35,872 nucleotides of DNA from Leucogyrophana mollusca (Eukaryota; Basidiomycota; Agaricomycetes; Boletales), in the NCBI GenBank assembly GCA_021014945.1, contig MU266593.1:1-35872 (forward strand), in the 5' to 3' direction. Below are positions 1-11,263 of the stretch, one piece after another. Every line of letters starts with the position of its first letter. The first letter of the stretch is position 1. The position numbers and the translations under genes were made by a program. Under the pieces are notes generated by a model, which was not told the DNA's origin, made no database searches, and saw only the letters and a list, made by a program, of their open reading frames with translations.

Positions 1-1
1 G

Positions 2-286
2 ATGTACACACGGAGTGGTGGTAAGAACGGCAAGCATGCGTGGATTAACAGTATCACCAATATCATGCAAGCATCCTACCTGGCTGTCCAAGCATTCGAG
101 AACATGATCGGCTCGCAGTTCCGTGCCATTCCTCAAGACCTGGCGATGCTGCAGGCCAAACAATTTGATTACTCCAACTTCGTTCCTCTGCGCGCTCCAC
201 TCGGCACCCAAAGCAAACCTGGAGAACCTGGTTGTTTGCCAAACGAGCTCGAAGAGTCCTTCACGCCGAAATACCGAAGATCCTGA
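2..286 (+). CDS. 3' end of an unrecognised protein (partial)
   Basis: An open frame runs from the window edge to a TGA at 284-286 and encodes at most 94 residues. It reads as protein-like, with a mixed polar and aromatic composition, a stretch AWINSITNIMQASYLAVQAF that could be helical, and a proline-rich end. I do not recognise the family. The first in-frame ATG lies at base 2-4, so the true start is probably upstream of the window and this is the last exon or the tail of one. It could also be a transposon remnant, because the DNA just downstream (287-700) looks like decayed non-coding sequence. Confidence 0.35.
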   Translation: MYTRSGGKNGKHAWINSITNIMQASYLAVQAFENMIGSQFRAIPQDLAMLQAKQFDYSNFVPLRAPLGTQSKPGEPGCLPNELEESFTPKYRRS

Positions 287-1800
287 GAATCATGAAAGAG
301 CTGACTGCTCGGCCGCGTCCAACTAAAGGGGCGGCAGGGAATTTTAAAAGCAATAACGACGACGAGTAGCTTACTATAGTGTTTTTAATGTCCACGGAGC
401 TGTTTTCAGAGCCCCAGAGCGCTGTAAGCGCTAAAAATCGACCATACCCGCGATTTCTGGCGTTTTTTTAGAGGCTGGCCCCCCATCCACACACGGAGGG
501 GGGGTCTGGATACCCCGGGTCCCGGTCCACACACGGAGCGGAAAATCCTGTCCACACATAAATGGGAAACTCGGGAACCATCCTCCAGGGGGGTATTCAG
601 GGGTCCTGGCCATCCTCGCAGTTGTTGCCAGCGAGCGGCTGCCAGTGCGTGAGGCCGGCAACACCGTGCCGAGCGTGACGCGTGCATACTCTGCCCCACC
701 TCATCGTCATCTCCGCTACGCCAACTTGATAACTACGTCGCCCGCGGTGGACGTATCGCCGTCGCCCGTCGCCCCCTGGTGCGCCCTCGGGATCTCCAAC
801 CGGTTTCCTGAAAGGCGCTGTGGGGAAACGCGTCGTTGTAAGGCTGTCCTCGGGCGTCGATGATCCAAGTAAGTGGCTGTTTCGCTCGGTTGCTAAGTTT
901 GGGAGGATGTGTGTGTGTGTAATAACGGAATGGAGATAGTGTGGTGATCAAAAACGGGCACTAACACAAGTGGAGCACGCCAATGGGAGTGTGGCCAATC
1001 GGTATGGGGGCGCGTCTGTTCGCGAGAATAACGGTGCGTGCTGCGTGTTGCTCACTTTGTCCCATTGCATTTTACTGTGAGTGGCGGCGCTGTGTGCTAC
1101 TTGGTGCATGGCTTCGGGCTGTTCAATTGCGGGCCATGCTTAGGTACTTCGTAGCGGCGATGTCCTTGCTCAAGTTGAAAAGCCGATACACATCCACATC
1201 ATACACCAAGATACATACAGCAAGTATCAGAAAGGTGTCCAAACCAAAATCAAAACCAAAACCGAAGCGATGACAATGGAGATGGCGTTCGTCGGGCTGC
1301 ACACGTTCCTCCCATGTCCGCGGTGCACATGGTGTTCGAGGAGTAGCCATGGTAACTAGTATGCGTGAAATGTCGGTGGTGGTGCGAGAACGCTGTTGTG
1401 ACTATTCGGCCTTGCCGTGGATGCGATAGTAAGACAGTCCGCGGGTGCACCGTGCACGTATTCGTCGTCGACGGCGACCCGTACAACTCTGCCGTACTCG
1501 CTGTCTGCGACGGACAACACCCGGATCATGCGCCAACCCCGCGCGTGCGCTGTGAGGCCATTTCACTGCACCTTGTTCGTGGACCCTTACCCGCCCGCGC
1601 ATTCCAGTCCCTGCGGTGTTTCAGTTTAGTGGTGGAGCCCGGCCCGACGCGAGAGGATGGGATCCGGAGTGTGTGCATCAACAGTTCGTAATTTGGCGCT
1701 GGCGGCAATGTAACTGAGCCCGGCTCCACACTATGTCCTACACTCAAATGCCTCGCTGACCCGATGATCCCCTCACCTTTACCAGCGCACGGCACCAGCC
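287..1800. other. Intergenic DNA, no gene recognised
   Basis: Both strands contain only short overlapping frames without splice-supported continuity. A 12-base string CCACACACGGAG occurs at about 486-497 and 528-539, and a related CACACGGAGTGG sits at the left edge. A short imperfect AACCAAAATCAAAACC run lies near 1240-1262. The last ~100 bases should hold the promoter and 5' leader of the FAD oxidase; I see no clear TATA box. Confidence 0.5.
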
Positions 1801-3848
1801 ATGCAAGGCCTTTTCTGCCTCTTCCTCCTGCTCACAGCGTCCACAGTGCTCGCTCTCAACCAATCCTCGCCCCGCTGCCGTTGCCTATACGGTGACGCCT
1901 GCTGGCCATCCACCTCCGACTTCTCCTCCCTCCAGTCACAGATCTCCCAGCCTCTAATCTACCCCACCCCCACAGCCTCCGCATGCTACCCCCTCTCCAG
2001 TCCCTCCGGGAACTGCACCGACATCCAAGCGAACTGGTACAACGGGACCTGGCGCGCGGACCGCCCGGGATCGATGGACATCACCAACTACGAGAGCTTC
2101 ATCTTCCGAAACGGGTCGATCAGCGCGTGTTATATGAACACGACGCTAGGGGCGCCGTGCGAGCAAGGGAACGTGCCGGTCATCGGTGTCGATGCGCGTT
2201 CCGTGGGCGACGTACAAGCAACTGTGAAGTTTGCTGTGAGCCATAATCTTCGCGTGGCTATCAAGAATACAGGGTAAGGAAGCGCCTTTCTAGCTGTATC
2301 CTTGCTGACCCGCCCTGCAAGGCATGACTTCACGGGGCGGAGCGCAGCTCGCAATTCGTTTATGCTATGGACGCATCATCTCAACAACATTACTTACAAC
2401 TCCACATTTGCTCCGGAAGGGGCGCCTCCAACGGAGACATACGATGGTAAGCACGTCGTCTTTCCAAGTGGTTTTTATTGACCCTAGACGTCGACGTATA
2501 TGTCTACAGCTATCACAGTCGGTTCAGGAGTGCTATGGAACGACGCGTATAACACCGTGGCAGCCGAGGGGCGTATGCTAATTGGCGGTATAAGTGTAGG
2601 GGGTTCCACCGGTGCTGCTGGGGGGTGGCTGCAAGGCGGAGGACACAGTACGTTTTCTCCCTTGCACGGTCTCGGTAAGTTAGCGCCAGTAGTTACACGA
2701 AACTATTTAATTCAACCAGTCCATCTCTTGACCAGGGGTGGACAATGTCATCGAGATCAAGCTTGTCACAGCTGCTGGCGAATACCTTACAGCCAACGCC
2801 CGCCAGCACTCCGACCTATTCTGGGCTCTCCGCGGAGGCGGCGGCGGAACCTGGGGCGTCCTAATCTCCGTGGCCTACCAAACGCACCCCACATTCCCCG
2901 TCACCAACGTTTTCTTCAACGCCACATCCACCAACACCACAGTGATAAAAAGGCTATTCACGGAATTCGTCCGCATCCACCCCGCGCTGTCCGCGGCCTC
3001 CTTCGGCGGGTACGCGACCGTCACAAACGCCTCGCTCAACTTCTTCTATAGCCTCCCGAATGGGACGGACGCGCGTGCGAACGCGAGCTTTGAGTCGGTC
3101 TTTGGCCTGGCGAGGAACCTCACGGCGGAGGGACTTGAGATCGCCGCACAGGAAACGGGGACGTATGAGTCGTTCAACCAGTGGTACCAGAACATACCCG
3201 CAACAGGCATCGTTGATGGTGGCATCCTAGAAATCGCCTCCCGACTCCTTCCAACAGCGCTATTCGCCGAGGATGAATACGAAGCCTTCGCGGACAAGCT
3301 GTTTACCGTCGCTGGTAATGAGATCGGTTGGAAGTACGTCCTTGCACTTCGCCCCTCCCTCCACGCACACCTGCTAAACCCGCGACCCCTCTTTCGCCGT
3401 CAGCCTCGTTGGTGGTGGAGCCGTGTCGAAAGTCAACCCCGGCTCGACCGGCCTCAACCCGGCTTGGCGGGAGTCCTTGGTGGAAGCGGTATGGGGCATA
3501 CAGTGGGGGGAAGGCGCGACGTTCAGCGAAATCGAGCGCTTAAGAAGCGAGCTAGCCGTGACGATGGCACAGGTATCCGCTATCGTGCCCGGGGCTGGTT
3601 CCTACTTCAACGAGGTGCGCAACGAGCCCGTCTACCCTACATACCCATTTCGCGCAGATGATTGAGCTCGGTCTCGTTGGCAGGGATCTTTGTTCGAGCC
3701 CACGCCGAAGCAGACTTACTTCGGCTCTCACTACGATCGGTTGAAGGGGATCAAGGACGAGTATGACTCCACTGGGTTGTTTATTGTTGGGGCTGGGGTT
3801 GGGTCCGATGAATGGGTCGATAATCTGAACTGTCGACGTTTCGACTGA
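1801..3848 (+). CDS. Secreted FAD-linked oxidase (PCMH domain plus BBE C-terminus)
   Basis: Exons 1801-2273, 2322-2446, 2510-2674, 2736-3333, 3404-3614 and 3684-3848 join in frame to 578 residues. Residues 1-19 form a hydrophobic signal peptide, followed by the family's usual CRCLYGDACWPS start. The FAD domain carries NTGHDFTGRS; H159 matches the histidine that holds FAD covalently in berberine-bridge/VAO enzymes. GGGHSTFSPLHGLG and FWALRGGGGGTWGV follow. The C-terminal BBE part contains GSYFNE and LFIVGAGVGSDEW. Where bicovalent members have a cysteine, this one reads HGLG (about H252), so a single histidyl link is likely. Length is typical for secreted basidiomycete members. Substrate is unknown; the family oxidises alcohols, sugars or secondary metabolites with O2. 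The exon 5/6 junction (3614/3684) is the least certain, because a second acceptor lies near 3657. Confidence 0.9.
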
Positions 3849-4406
3849 AGCGTTGTTCCTATTTCGACACGCATTGTTGAGGTCCCGCGCCTGCAACTCA
3901 ACAGCCCTACTGGCCCACATATGCACAGGAGCCCGCGCAATTTGCGCACACCATTTTCGCCGAAGGACGTCTCCGTATACCTGCATTTATTAAGGCAATG
4001 TAAAAGTAAATTCATGCGACTTGGAGACGCGTGGAGCCTCTGACTCGGACATTCGGACGTCGTGCCACGTGGCGAAATTGAGTGGCGGCATGGACAGTTT
4101 TTTTGATCATCTCTCCTGCTGACTGCAAGTTGAAACACTCGTGAGCCGGGCCTCAATAAGAGGGATAGCACGTCTGTGTACGCTCCCAGCTACGTACAAT
4201 CATCAATAGTTAACTCGCTCTTTCCTGACAGCCATCACGCCAATAATCATCACTGTCGTTGCATCTGTTGGACGCGGAAGCTTCGCTCTCCTCCGAGGCT
4301 GTCGAAAATTTACGACTGGACGTGCACCTGGAATTGAAGCCTGACCACTGAAGGACAGCAAACCGAAAGCAGCACGAAAAATCTTAACCCAGATTAAATA
4401 TACACT
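3849..4406. other. Intergenic region between FAD oxidase and TFIIIC gene
   Basis: No coding frame with splice support is visible. The interval must hold the 3' end of the oxidase transcript and the promoter of the TFIIIC gene, which run in the same direction. An AT-rich patch (AGATTAAATATACACT, 4391-4406) directly precedes the TFIIIC start codon. Confidence 0.5.
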
Positions 4407-7400
4407 ATGCCGATCTACACAGCTTTGAGTGTACCCACTGTCATCTCGCACCCTTCCGAAAGATGCTTGCAATGGTCCGAGGATGGACAGGCATGCCTCG
4501 TTACAAAATCTGCTGTGCACATCCTGGTAGGTTGACTTGTATTTTTCTGTATTGACGACTTATTGACGACTAATTTTACGCCAGACACCCGATCCCGGTA
4601 TCAACTTCAGCACGCCCGCCGACATCAAAGCACCGTTAGGGGATAACCAGAGTGAGAGGCCACTAGGGTGGTTTCGAACCATGATCGAAACTACGAAAGG
4701 GCAGACCCACCACTGGCCCACGATCTGCCAAGGTTGACGAGTTCCTTCTCGCCTTCATTTCGGCAACCGCTGACGCGCACGCGAAGACTGGGCGGCGATA
4801 AGTCTAGGTTCTCTCGATGTCTCTGTCCGTACCGTAGCGTGCTCTCCGACCAATGTCACATCACGGGGCAGGTAGCGCTCCGGTATCACGTCGTCCTGGT
4901 GTTGTTCCTGACAGCCGTGTGTAGATGCGTACTTGCGGTCCTGAATTCTAACATGGAAGTATCTCTTTGGACAACAACCAAGAATCATCTCAAAGGAGAG
5001 TGGTCTAACGTATGTCCGGGTGGATCAAAATCCCTTTCTCTGTGTTGAAGTTCAAAACTTAGATTCAAGATGTCACCGCCTTACTGCTTGAGATTTTGTC
5101 CCCAGTGGACGACATAGCACAAACTACGAAGATTCTTCAAGCGCAAGTAACCAGTACGCTACATTTCGTCTCCTATAGGTCTGAGCTGCTATACATCACT
5201 TTATACAAGGTATGGCATGGTCCAAACAGCCTGATTTCGGTGCGGCCCCGGCTCCTTCCATTGACGCGTCGATGCTTGTGTTGGGAAGCCGCGCGGGTTC
5301 TTTGGCCTTTTTCAGGCAAGTCTGGCATTCGAAAACAATTCATCGAAAACTGACTTTTTCTAGGTTCCAGCGTGATACTAACTCGGTATCACATATCCAT
5401 AGTTTGAAGCTCAACGAACGCTGGGTGACGCACCTCTCGTGGTCTCCATGGTTTATAGCGAGCCCCGGGCATTGTACGTCTCCGCTATTCATCTCCTGGG
5501 AATGAACATCTCATCGTTGCTGGTGCCCCAGGTGAATCTTTCCTGGCGTACGCCTCTGACGATGGCAGCATCCGTCTTCTCAAAGTTGCTCAGACTCTCC
5601 AGCCAGTCTCAAACACCGGCCTAGTCCCCCAGTTTGCTGCCAGCGTTGAGTGCAGCTCAGAGGATGAACCTGAGACGGTGCACGGCGCTGATAGCCGGAG
5701 TATCACGGTACTGACGTGGGTTGAGGTGCCGGGGCGCAGCGTTGGTGCATCTCCGTACTTTCGAACCATTGACCACTGAATCGTTTTTGCTCTACCTCTA
5801 AGCCAATACTTGTCTCCTCCAACCCCGGCCTTGTTCATTTCTGGTCACGAGATAAAGGGGCCCACACGCTCACGCTGCACACGCAAAAGTATTCGGCAGG
5901 GTCTTCTGCTCTAGCCCCCGTTTCGGGTGTCGCATATGTCCCCGAGCGAGATGCCCTTATCATCTCGCTATTCGATGGCTCGTTCCATGTCGTACACGAT
6001 TTGTGCGGTAACCCGTCGTTGAGCTCGCCTATTGACGGGGACACTGTCACCTCTGAAACGCTCTCGCACACATCCCGCTCACTCTTTGCGCAAGCAACTC
6101 CTACCGGCATCGAACATATGGACGTGAACCGCATAAATGGAATGGTTTCCTATGATGGGTTGTCGACGCTAGTGTGGATATACGAGTGTGTGGCTTGTTT
6201 GGCGGGTTGGTCACCGGGAACGCTGACATGACAAATTTTTCAAGGACTCTACGACCGTCGGACTTCAGTTACAAACACGAAGCGAGGCACGAGTGCATGC
6301 TTCTGGTGGCGCCCATGTGGAGGCTGGACGACGAAACCATCCTCCGTAATGCGGCGACGACCTTGGGAGACCTGCGTTGCGGTAACCGAATTTAATCCTC
6401 CGCCCGCCCTCGCGACCTCACTTACACTCGCTCCCATCCAGCGCCTGGAAGCACCCCCATATCCCGCCTCCGGCCCATATTTCTCCATTTATGCAATAGC
6501 GGCAGATTCGCTGATCTATGCCCACGGATACTTGAGATTCTCCAACAATCTCCAGCCGTTGACGATACGCTATCGATCGCTGTACCGTCATGGTCCGAAG
6601 GTTTGGTCCCGGAGTTGAACGTGCAGCTCAGGCGTAGTTTCGCAACTCATCTCTTCGGGTGGGAGAGTGTTCTATCCCTGCGCATGAGACTTTCTTTGGC
6701 TGATATGTGTTGGGTGAGTGGCGCGGCCGCAACATTATCTTACTGTCGCGGTCTAACGTCTCTCTCTCTCAAGAAACTGTCACACGACCCGCAGACCCAG
6801 GCAACTTGTGGTCACGTTGCCCAAGTCCTCTTGACCGCGATATCTCAGCGAGTTCTCAGAATCATGATCCGGCACATCGCAGCGCTCGTAGCCGTGCTCA
6901 CCCGTAAGTGCCCGTTTCACCCTTGCCGAGCTGATCTGCATTGACTCCTCTGCCCAATTCAGCGGCCGATATTCCGTTCGTTCTCCGGGTCGTGGTACAG
7001 GGTCTTCTCCCGGGTTCTCCGCCAGACCTCTCGGCCGAGGCCCAAGCGTTATCGGATGCGGTGAATGCAAGGGTTGCAGTTGGCCCCTCCATGGCAGGGC
7101 TGCACGAAGTTTGTCCGGCTTGTCATGTCGAGGTCCCGTTACAAGATATCACCAGGGCCATATGTCCTAACGGACATACCTGGGGTGTGTTCGGTAGTTG
7201 TACCCGTTGTCTTCATAACGACTCATTATTGTCCAGGGCGGTGCTCGGTGACGTCTTTTATACTAGCGACGTCGGCAGTGAGGACGTGTATTGGATGCAG
7301 TCGTAAAGCGTTTTTGCCCGTATCGCAAGGACCATCAGGGGATGGTGAGTGGCTGCCGGTTGCAGCGCGTAGCGATATAGTCAGGGAGCTCCTGGAGGCG

Positions 7401-7448
7401 GTCCAGCGCTGTCTATTTTGCGATAATAGTTTCGTCAGTATCGTATAG
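4407..7448 (+). CDS. Transcription factor IIIC 90-kDa-type subunit (TFIIIC delta / zf-TFIIIC)
   Basis: Fourteen exons join in frame to 764 aa: 4407-4526, 4585-4732, 4787-4871, 4925-5009, 5063-5153, 5210-5315, 5364-5473, 5532-5725, 5803-6185, 6245-6381, 6442-6713, 6774-6903, 6963-7184, 7237-7448. The N-terminal half matches the TFIIIC-delta WD40-like domain (CLQWSEDGQACLVTKSAVHI, LNSNMEVSLW, NHLKGEW, HLSWSPW, YASDDGSIRLL). DFSYKHEARHECMLLVAPMW marks the end of that region. The C-terminus is the zf-TFIIIC ribbon, with likely ligands C671, C674, C688, H692, C697, C712 and C715, plus a late CxxC (C753, C756). The protein would sit in nuclear TFIIIC and help RNA polymerase III initiate at tRNA genes. 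The start is chosen because MPIYTALSVP leads straight into the first beta strand. Intron 6 (5316-5363) uses a GC donor; it is 48 nt and in frame, so retention would also read through. Confidence 0.92.
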
Positions 7449-7739
7449 GCAATGTAGGCAGCGATGCCTTTCTTCTTGGTCCAGGCGTTCTACAGCGACG
7501 GGATCCATGAAAGAGGTCAGATTTTTAACTGGACGGTTGGTCGATGATTCTAGTGCTGTGTGTTATGAGACTCCGTAGGTAGCGCGTCATCGGGCCAGAG
7601 GACTAGATGTGAATGTATAAAACGAACAGCGGTTCTCGGGATACGTGCGGAATCGTGTCTGGCTTGGCCATAACATGGTACCGCTCCTGTACTAGTATTT
7701 TCCTGTGTCTGGCTCTCACATTCGAAGGGTCCTTGATGA

Positions 7740-8460
7740 CGCCCTCTCACCATCCCCCGAAACATGTCGAAATGCCTACTCAAGTGTTCTGGCATCCGTA
7801 GTTACGCATCTGTAAGACCCGGATGGCCCACCGACGCCGGGCCCTGTTTCGCCTGCGACAAGGGTCTCTATCCCACAACGACTTTGGCCCGCCTGCAGCA
7901 GGCTTGAACCCCAGGCTCGCGGGGGACCGGCGTATCCCACTTGCTCGAGGACGCGTGTCCGTCACTGTTTGCTGAGGTCTTGCTTGCACACCGCGTTCCC
8001 AGGAATTCCCTCGTAGTACGACAGCCCCCCTCGTCACGCGGGGACTCCGAATCGGCAGTGAACGTCCCCGGGGCCGCCCAGCGTTCGAAGGTATGAAAAC
8101 ATGGAAATGAGTCTGCCCCACCTGAATGGCTGTGGCTGGCGAACACACGTAGTCAGCTGCGTCGAGCGTTCTAATCACGAGTACACAATCACCGAATGAT
8201 AAGCGGGGAGTGACAGGGAACAGACGGACCTTGGTACGCACCGACCAAGATATCCTCCTTCTGGATCGGGTGCTCTGGAATGTATACGTACTGCTGCATG
8301 ATCGCATCGACATCATGTCTGAACTACTTCTTCGTTGGCTGAGGTTGTCAAGATAGTGATATATCGTCGTCTCAGGGCAAAAATACGCCCTCTTGTACCC
8401 TGCACGAGGCGGGGAGTGCGCTCTTCCTATACCAAAAATCAACTAGCGAAATACGCGGTA
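7740..8460 (-). pseudogene. A element, inverted full-length copy (unknown protein remnant)
   Basis: This segment recurs in the opposite orientation at about 12972-13505 and 19066-19570. Read on the minus strand, the common part encodes EHPIQKEDILVGAYQGPSVP and then SFGDCVLVIRTLDAADYV, but these stretches are in different frames. A 220-codon frame (7780-8442) is open only because it crosses those frames, and the other copies do not preserve it. I therefore call it a decayed gene rather than a live one, although a small intron between the two frames is not excluded. I do not recognise the family. In the direct copies the element lies beyond the peptide-precursor promoter region and points away from it. 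Confidence 0.4.
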
Positions 8461-9143
8461 ACGCAAGAAACGCACGAATAAGATTCATCTCCCTTGAGTT
8501 TGAACATCAGCCTCTTCATTTTCCACATGATGCGGTGCGCCGTGGAAAGTCACCCCCCCTCGAATCTGATAGTAATTGTACATAATGTGCGCGGGGAACT
8601 TGAAGACCTTGTCGATGGGGTGATAAGTTAGAACTTGGAGGTGGGCCGCGGAGTGTTTGCCGCTGCGGTGGTTGGAGATGTGATGTGGCTGTGCGTGCTC
8701 AGCGGCTCCGCTCGCTTGACCTCGGTTTGCAAGAGTCCTCACAGATCCGTCCCGTATTCGGTACTCCATGACTCTACTAATCTTAAAAGTCCACTCACCC
8801 AAGAGACTTTTTCAGGCATCCTCCCAGGTGGGAAACGTCCATTTTGGGTGGTGCTTCAGCCAATCACGATGTCTCTTTCGTGGGCGTAAAGGCCTCAAGT
8901 CCGACTTCTCGCCAACGTGTTTTACAGATTAGTATATGTTCGAGTTCACGCCCCTCTGGCCAATCGGCTGCGCGGTACTGCTGCCCTGGGCGTAATTCGC
9001 GCACTTTCGACTCTGGTGAGGATATAAGATTGAGTAGTACCAAGACCGCCTCCAGCGTCTCGCCTGCTACCCTCACATACATTCCGAAGAAGAGGATTAC
9101 TCCCCAAGTGAGTACTAGTTATTCCCGAGGCACCCAGGCTCAT
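8461..9143. other. Upstream region of the TMEM163-like gene
   Basis: A frame in phase with the TMEM163-like exon is open from 8844, but its translation is not membrane-like and has no family resemblance. It could still hold a 5' exon or leader. GTGAGT at 9110 followed by CACCCAG at 9131 could be a short intron in the leader. Nothing else is supportable here. Confidence 0.4.
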
Positions 9144-10239
9144 ATGACGTTGCTTCACAACATGATAGAAACTACCGACATGCCTTCCCGACGCCGCCTC
9201 CAGCAGTGTGCGATCGCCATCAGCATCTCCAGCGTATTCTACAACGCGGCGGAAGGCGCCATCTCGGTCCTCTTCGGCGTCGACTCGGGTTCCCGGTCGC
9301 TGGTTTTCTTCGGTATTCAATCGGTAATTGAGGTTCTATCGTCTGTTATCGTGGTATGGCGATTCTGGCGCTCTGGGAAGCCAGGTGACGAGACCAGCGG
9401 TGAGGGTGATACCAAGGACATGAAGTATGTTGGGCGCCGATGCCAGTCCCTGCCATGATACTTACTTTCACTGCAGACTCGAGAAGGTAGCAACCATGAG
9501 CATCGGTTCTCTCCTCGTCATGCTTGCGCTCGCGGCGATAGGCACGTCCATCGCCTCGCTCGTCGCGCACGACCACCCAAGCCCCTCCAACGCCTCCCTC
9601 ATCATCGCCTCCGCCACGCTGTTCATCATGTTCCTCTTCTGGCTGCCCAAGCGGTATCTCGCGCGCGCGCTCGACTCGAGCACCATGGCGGGCGAGGCAC
9701 TCTGCACGCTCTCGTGCATGCAGTTCAGCGCCGTGCTCCTCGTCGGGTCGCTGGTGTACCGCGTGTGGCGCGGAGGGTGGTGGGTCGACGCGGCGACGGC
9801 AATTGTGATTGCGCTGCTGTTTGGCTGGGAGGGCGTGAGGATGGTGAGGTGGGCACGCAGTGATGCGTTTGATGGGGGGTGTGGCTGTTGCTCGGGCGGG
9901 GAGGGAAAGGCGGACGGCCTGGTCAGAGTGCAGGCATCCGCGACACAGCTTCGTGGCTGCGCCGATACGGAGAGCTGTCAGTGCTCAGAGAAAGATCCCG
10001 AGCTGCAGATACCAGTGACGCAGCGTCGTGGCTGCGCTGATACGGAGAGTTGTCAGTGCTCAGGGAAAGATCCCGAGCTGCAAACACCCACGACGCAGAG
10101 TCGTGGCTGCGCCGATACGGAGAGTTGTCAGTGTTCAGAGACAGATCCTGAGGTGCAGGCACCCACGACGCAGCGTCGTGGCTGCGCCGATACGGAGAAT
10201 TGTCAGTGCTCGGAGAAGGATCCCGAGGCCGCGGAGTAG
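9144..10239 (+). CDS. TMEM163-like CDF-family membrane protein with cysteine-rich repeat tail
   Basis: Exons 9144-9424 and 9477-10239 give 347 aa. Six hydrophobic segments are visible, beginning at LQQCAIAISISSVFYNAAEG, SLVFFGIQSVIEVLSSVIVV, SIGSLLVMLALAAIGTSIAS, SLIIASATLFIMFLFWLP, LCTLSCMQFSAVLLVGSLVY and WWVDAATAIVIALLFGWEGV. The order and the D/E residues in ALDSSTMAGEAL and GGWWVDAATA fit the cation-efflux fold of TMEM163-type proteins, which bind or move Zn2+ across membranes. After the last helix come a CGCC cluster and four 25-residue repeats starting at R253, R278, R303 and R328, each with RGCADTE(S/N)CQCS. The ATG at 9144 is the first one just before the basic leader RRR; a longer N-terminus from an upstream exon is possible. 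Direction and metal are inferred from family only. Confidence 0.75.
9952..10236 (+). repeat. 75-bp coding tandem repeat, 4 units, Cys-rich tail
   Basis: Four in-frame 75-bp units encode RGCADTESCQCSE(K/T)DPE followed by a spacer ending (P)xTQ. Each has three cysteines in a C-x5-C-x-C pattern, giving 12 in the tail. Unit starts at 9952 and 10027 confirm the 75-bp period. Two further units lie in the fragment at 13674-13983. Confidence 0.9.
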
Positions 10240-10271
10240 GCGTGCGGTTTCTCGCGCTGCTTCGGTGTCCA

Positions 10272-10985
10272 TACTACGACTTACTTGCTGACCTCGTCGG
10301 CCATGTTATGTATCAATCTGCAACTGAAGGCACGTGTGCCGCCGTGACGTCCTTTGAGCGTTGTCCAGACCGCCGATATGCTGGAGGCTTGGACTCGAGA
10401 ATCGGCGGCCGTTGGTCTTCCGTATACGCCCAAATACATAGGAGCCCGACATATCAGTATGGAGCTTCCATCCTGAGCCCTCACCCGGATTCCGGTCCCT
10501 CCAGATGCGTAAGCACGACGCGTTGCAGCCCCGAGCTTGGGGGAACTCGAAGGAGATCGTATCCAGGGACCCCCGAATGTCGGGTTCGAGTCGGGACGGT
10601 TGGCATCACGATGTGCTTCAGCCATACAGCCACTCTTGAGCTTGTCAAACTTCGAGCGAGCTGTAACCAGCGGGTGCGATGTCCTTCCGTGTTTTTTCTG
10701 ACACGATTTGGTACTGGCTGGGATGCCGTTCATATCGAGGAGCTTCAATGTAGCCTTGCTGCCCTCATGATGCATGAAGCCTGGGTCAGTCTAGCTGGTT
10801 CCCTTCCCAAATATGTCTTCGAGCACCACGAACTTGGCATAAAATTCCACTTCGATTCACCTCGCAGCAACACTAGCTGCTGCTGTTCTGCCTCCCTTCG
10901 AGGTGGCCTGTCCAAACTTACTCGAGCACGGCCTCGCATCACCCAATGCCAGTCATCGTACCCGTGGTCTTGGATTCATGGTATT
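10272..10985. repeat. Segmental duplicate R, copy 1 (matches 17020-17755)
   Basis: The block begins with ACTACGACTTACTTGCTGAC, just past the TMEM163-like stop codon, and is nearly repeated from about 17027. Both copies share GTATCAATCTG, the CGAGCTTGGGGG stretch and a long GTAACCAGCGGGTGCGATGT region. Open frames of 86-265 codons occur on both strands, but their lengths change between copies, so I do not call a gene. It probably began as 3' flanking DNA of the TMEM163-like gene. Confidence 0.75.
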
Positions 10986-11008
10986 CATTACCAATGATTG
11001 GCTCCTGG

Positions 11009-11263
11009 CTGCAATCACGCTGGATTCAATCACTAGGGAGCACACCAAGACACAGTCCGTCATCAATTCGCGCCAGCCATATTTCGTACAAGTCACAACA
11101 CCATATCACGCAACCAAAGGAACATTTCTGACCCGCCCGACCCTCCTACCACCAACGACCCAAGGCAGAGACATTGTATGGACGGGCACATTCACGGCAC
11201 GCCTGGAGATCCCGTCGTCAGCGGAGCGGCCGAGATCAACATGAAGATATCCGACGTACACTT
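11009..11263. repeat. Segmental duplicate b, copy 1 (3' flank of peptide gene 1)
   Basis: This ~250-bp block recurs at 14020-14263 and 17772-18027. In every copy it sits immediately downstream of the stop codon of the minus-strand peptide gene. It holds the common string GACATTGTATGGACGGGCAC and is probably the 3' untranslated and flanking DNA of that gene. Confidence 0.75.

Noticed and set aside
400..700. Possible mobile element with CCACACACGGAG words
   Set aside because: Only two exact copies of a 12-base word; no terminal repeats, no coding part.
7780..8442. 220-codon minus-strand frame
   Set aside because: It crosses the two frames that are conserved between A element copies; its equivalents at 13.1 and 19.1 kb contain stops.
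7449..9143. Search for a UstYa/DUF3328-type enzyme near the peptide genes (here and in the rest of the window)
   Set aside because: No HxxHC-type motif in a membrane-anchored frame was found on either strand, so a dikaritin-type cluster cannot be claimed from this window.
9923..10162. Minus-strand repeat frame PAPQDLSLNTDNSPYRRSHD
   Set aside because: Antisense shadow of the 75-bp cysteine-rich coding repeat.
10200..10997. 265-codon plus-strand frame downstream of the TMEM163-like gene
   Set aside because: It begins inside the transporter tail in another frame and is broken in the duplicate at 17.0-17.7 kb; no protein features.
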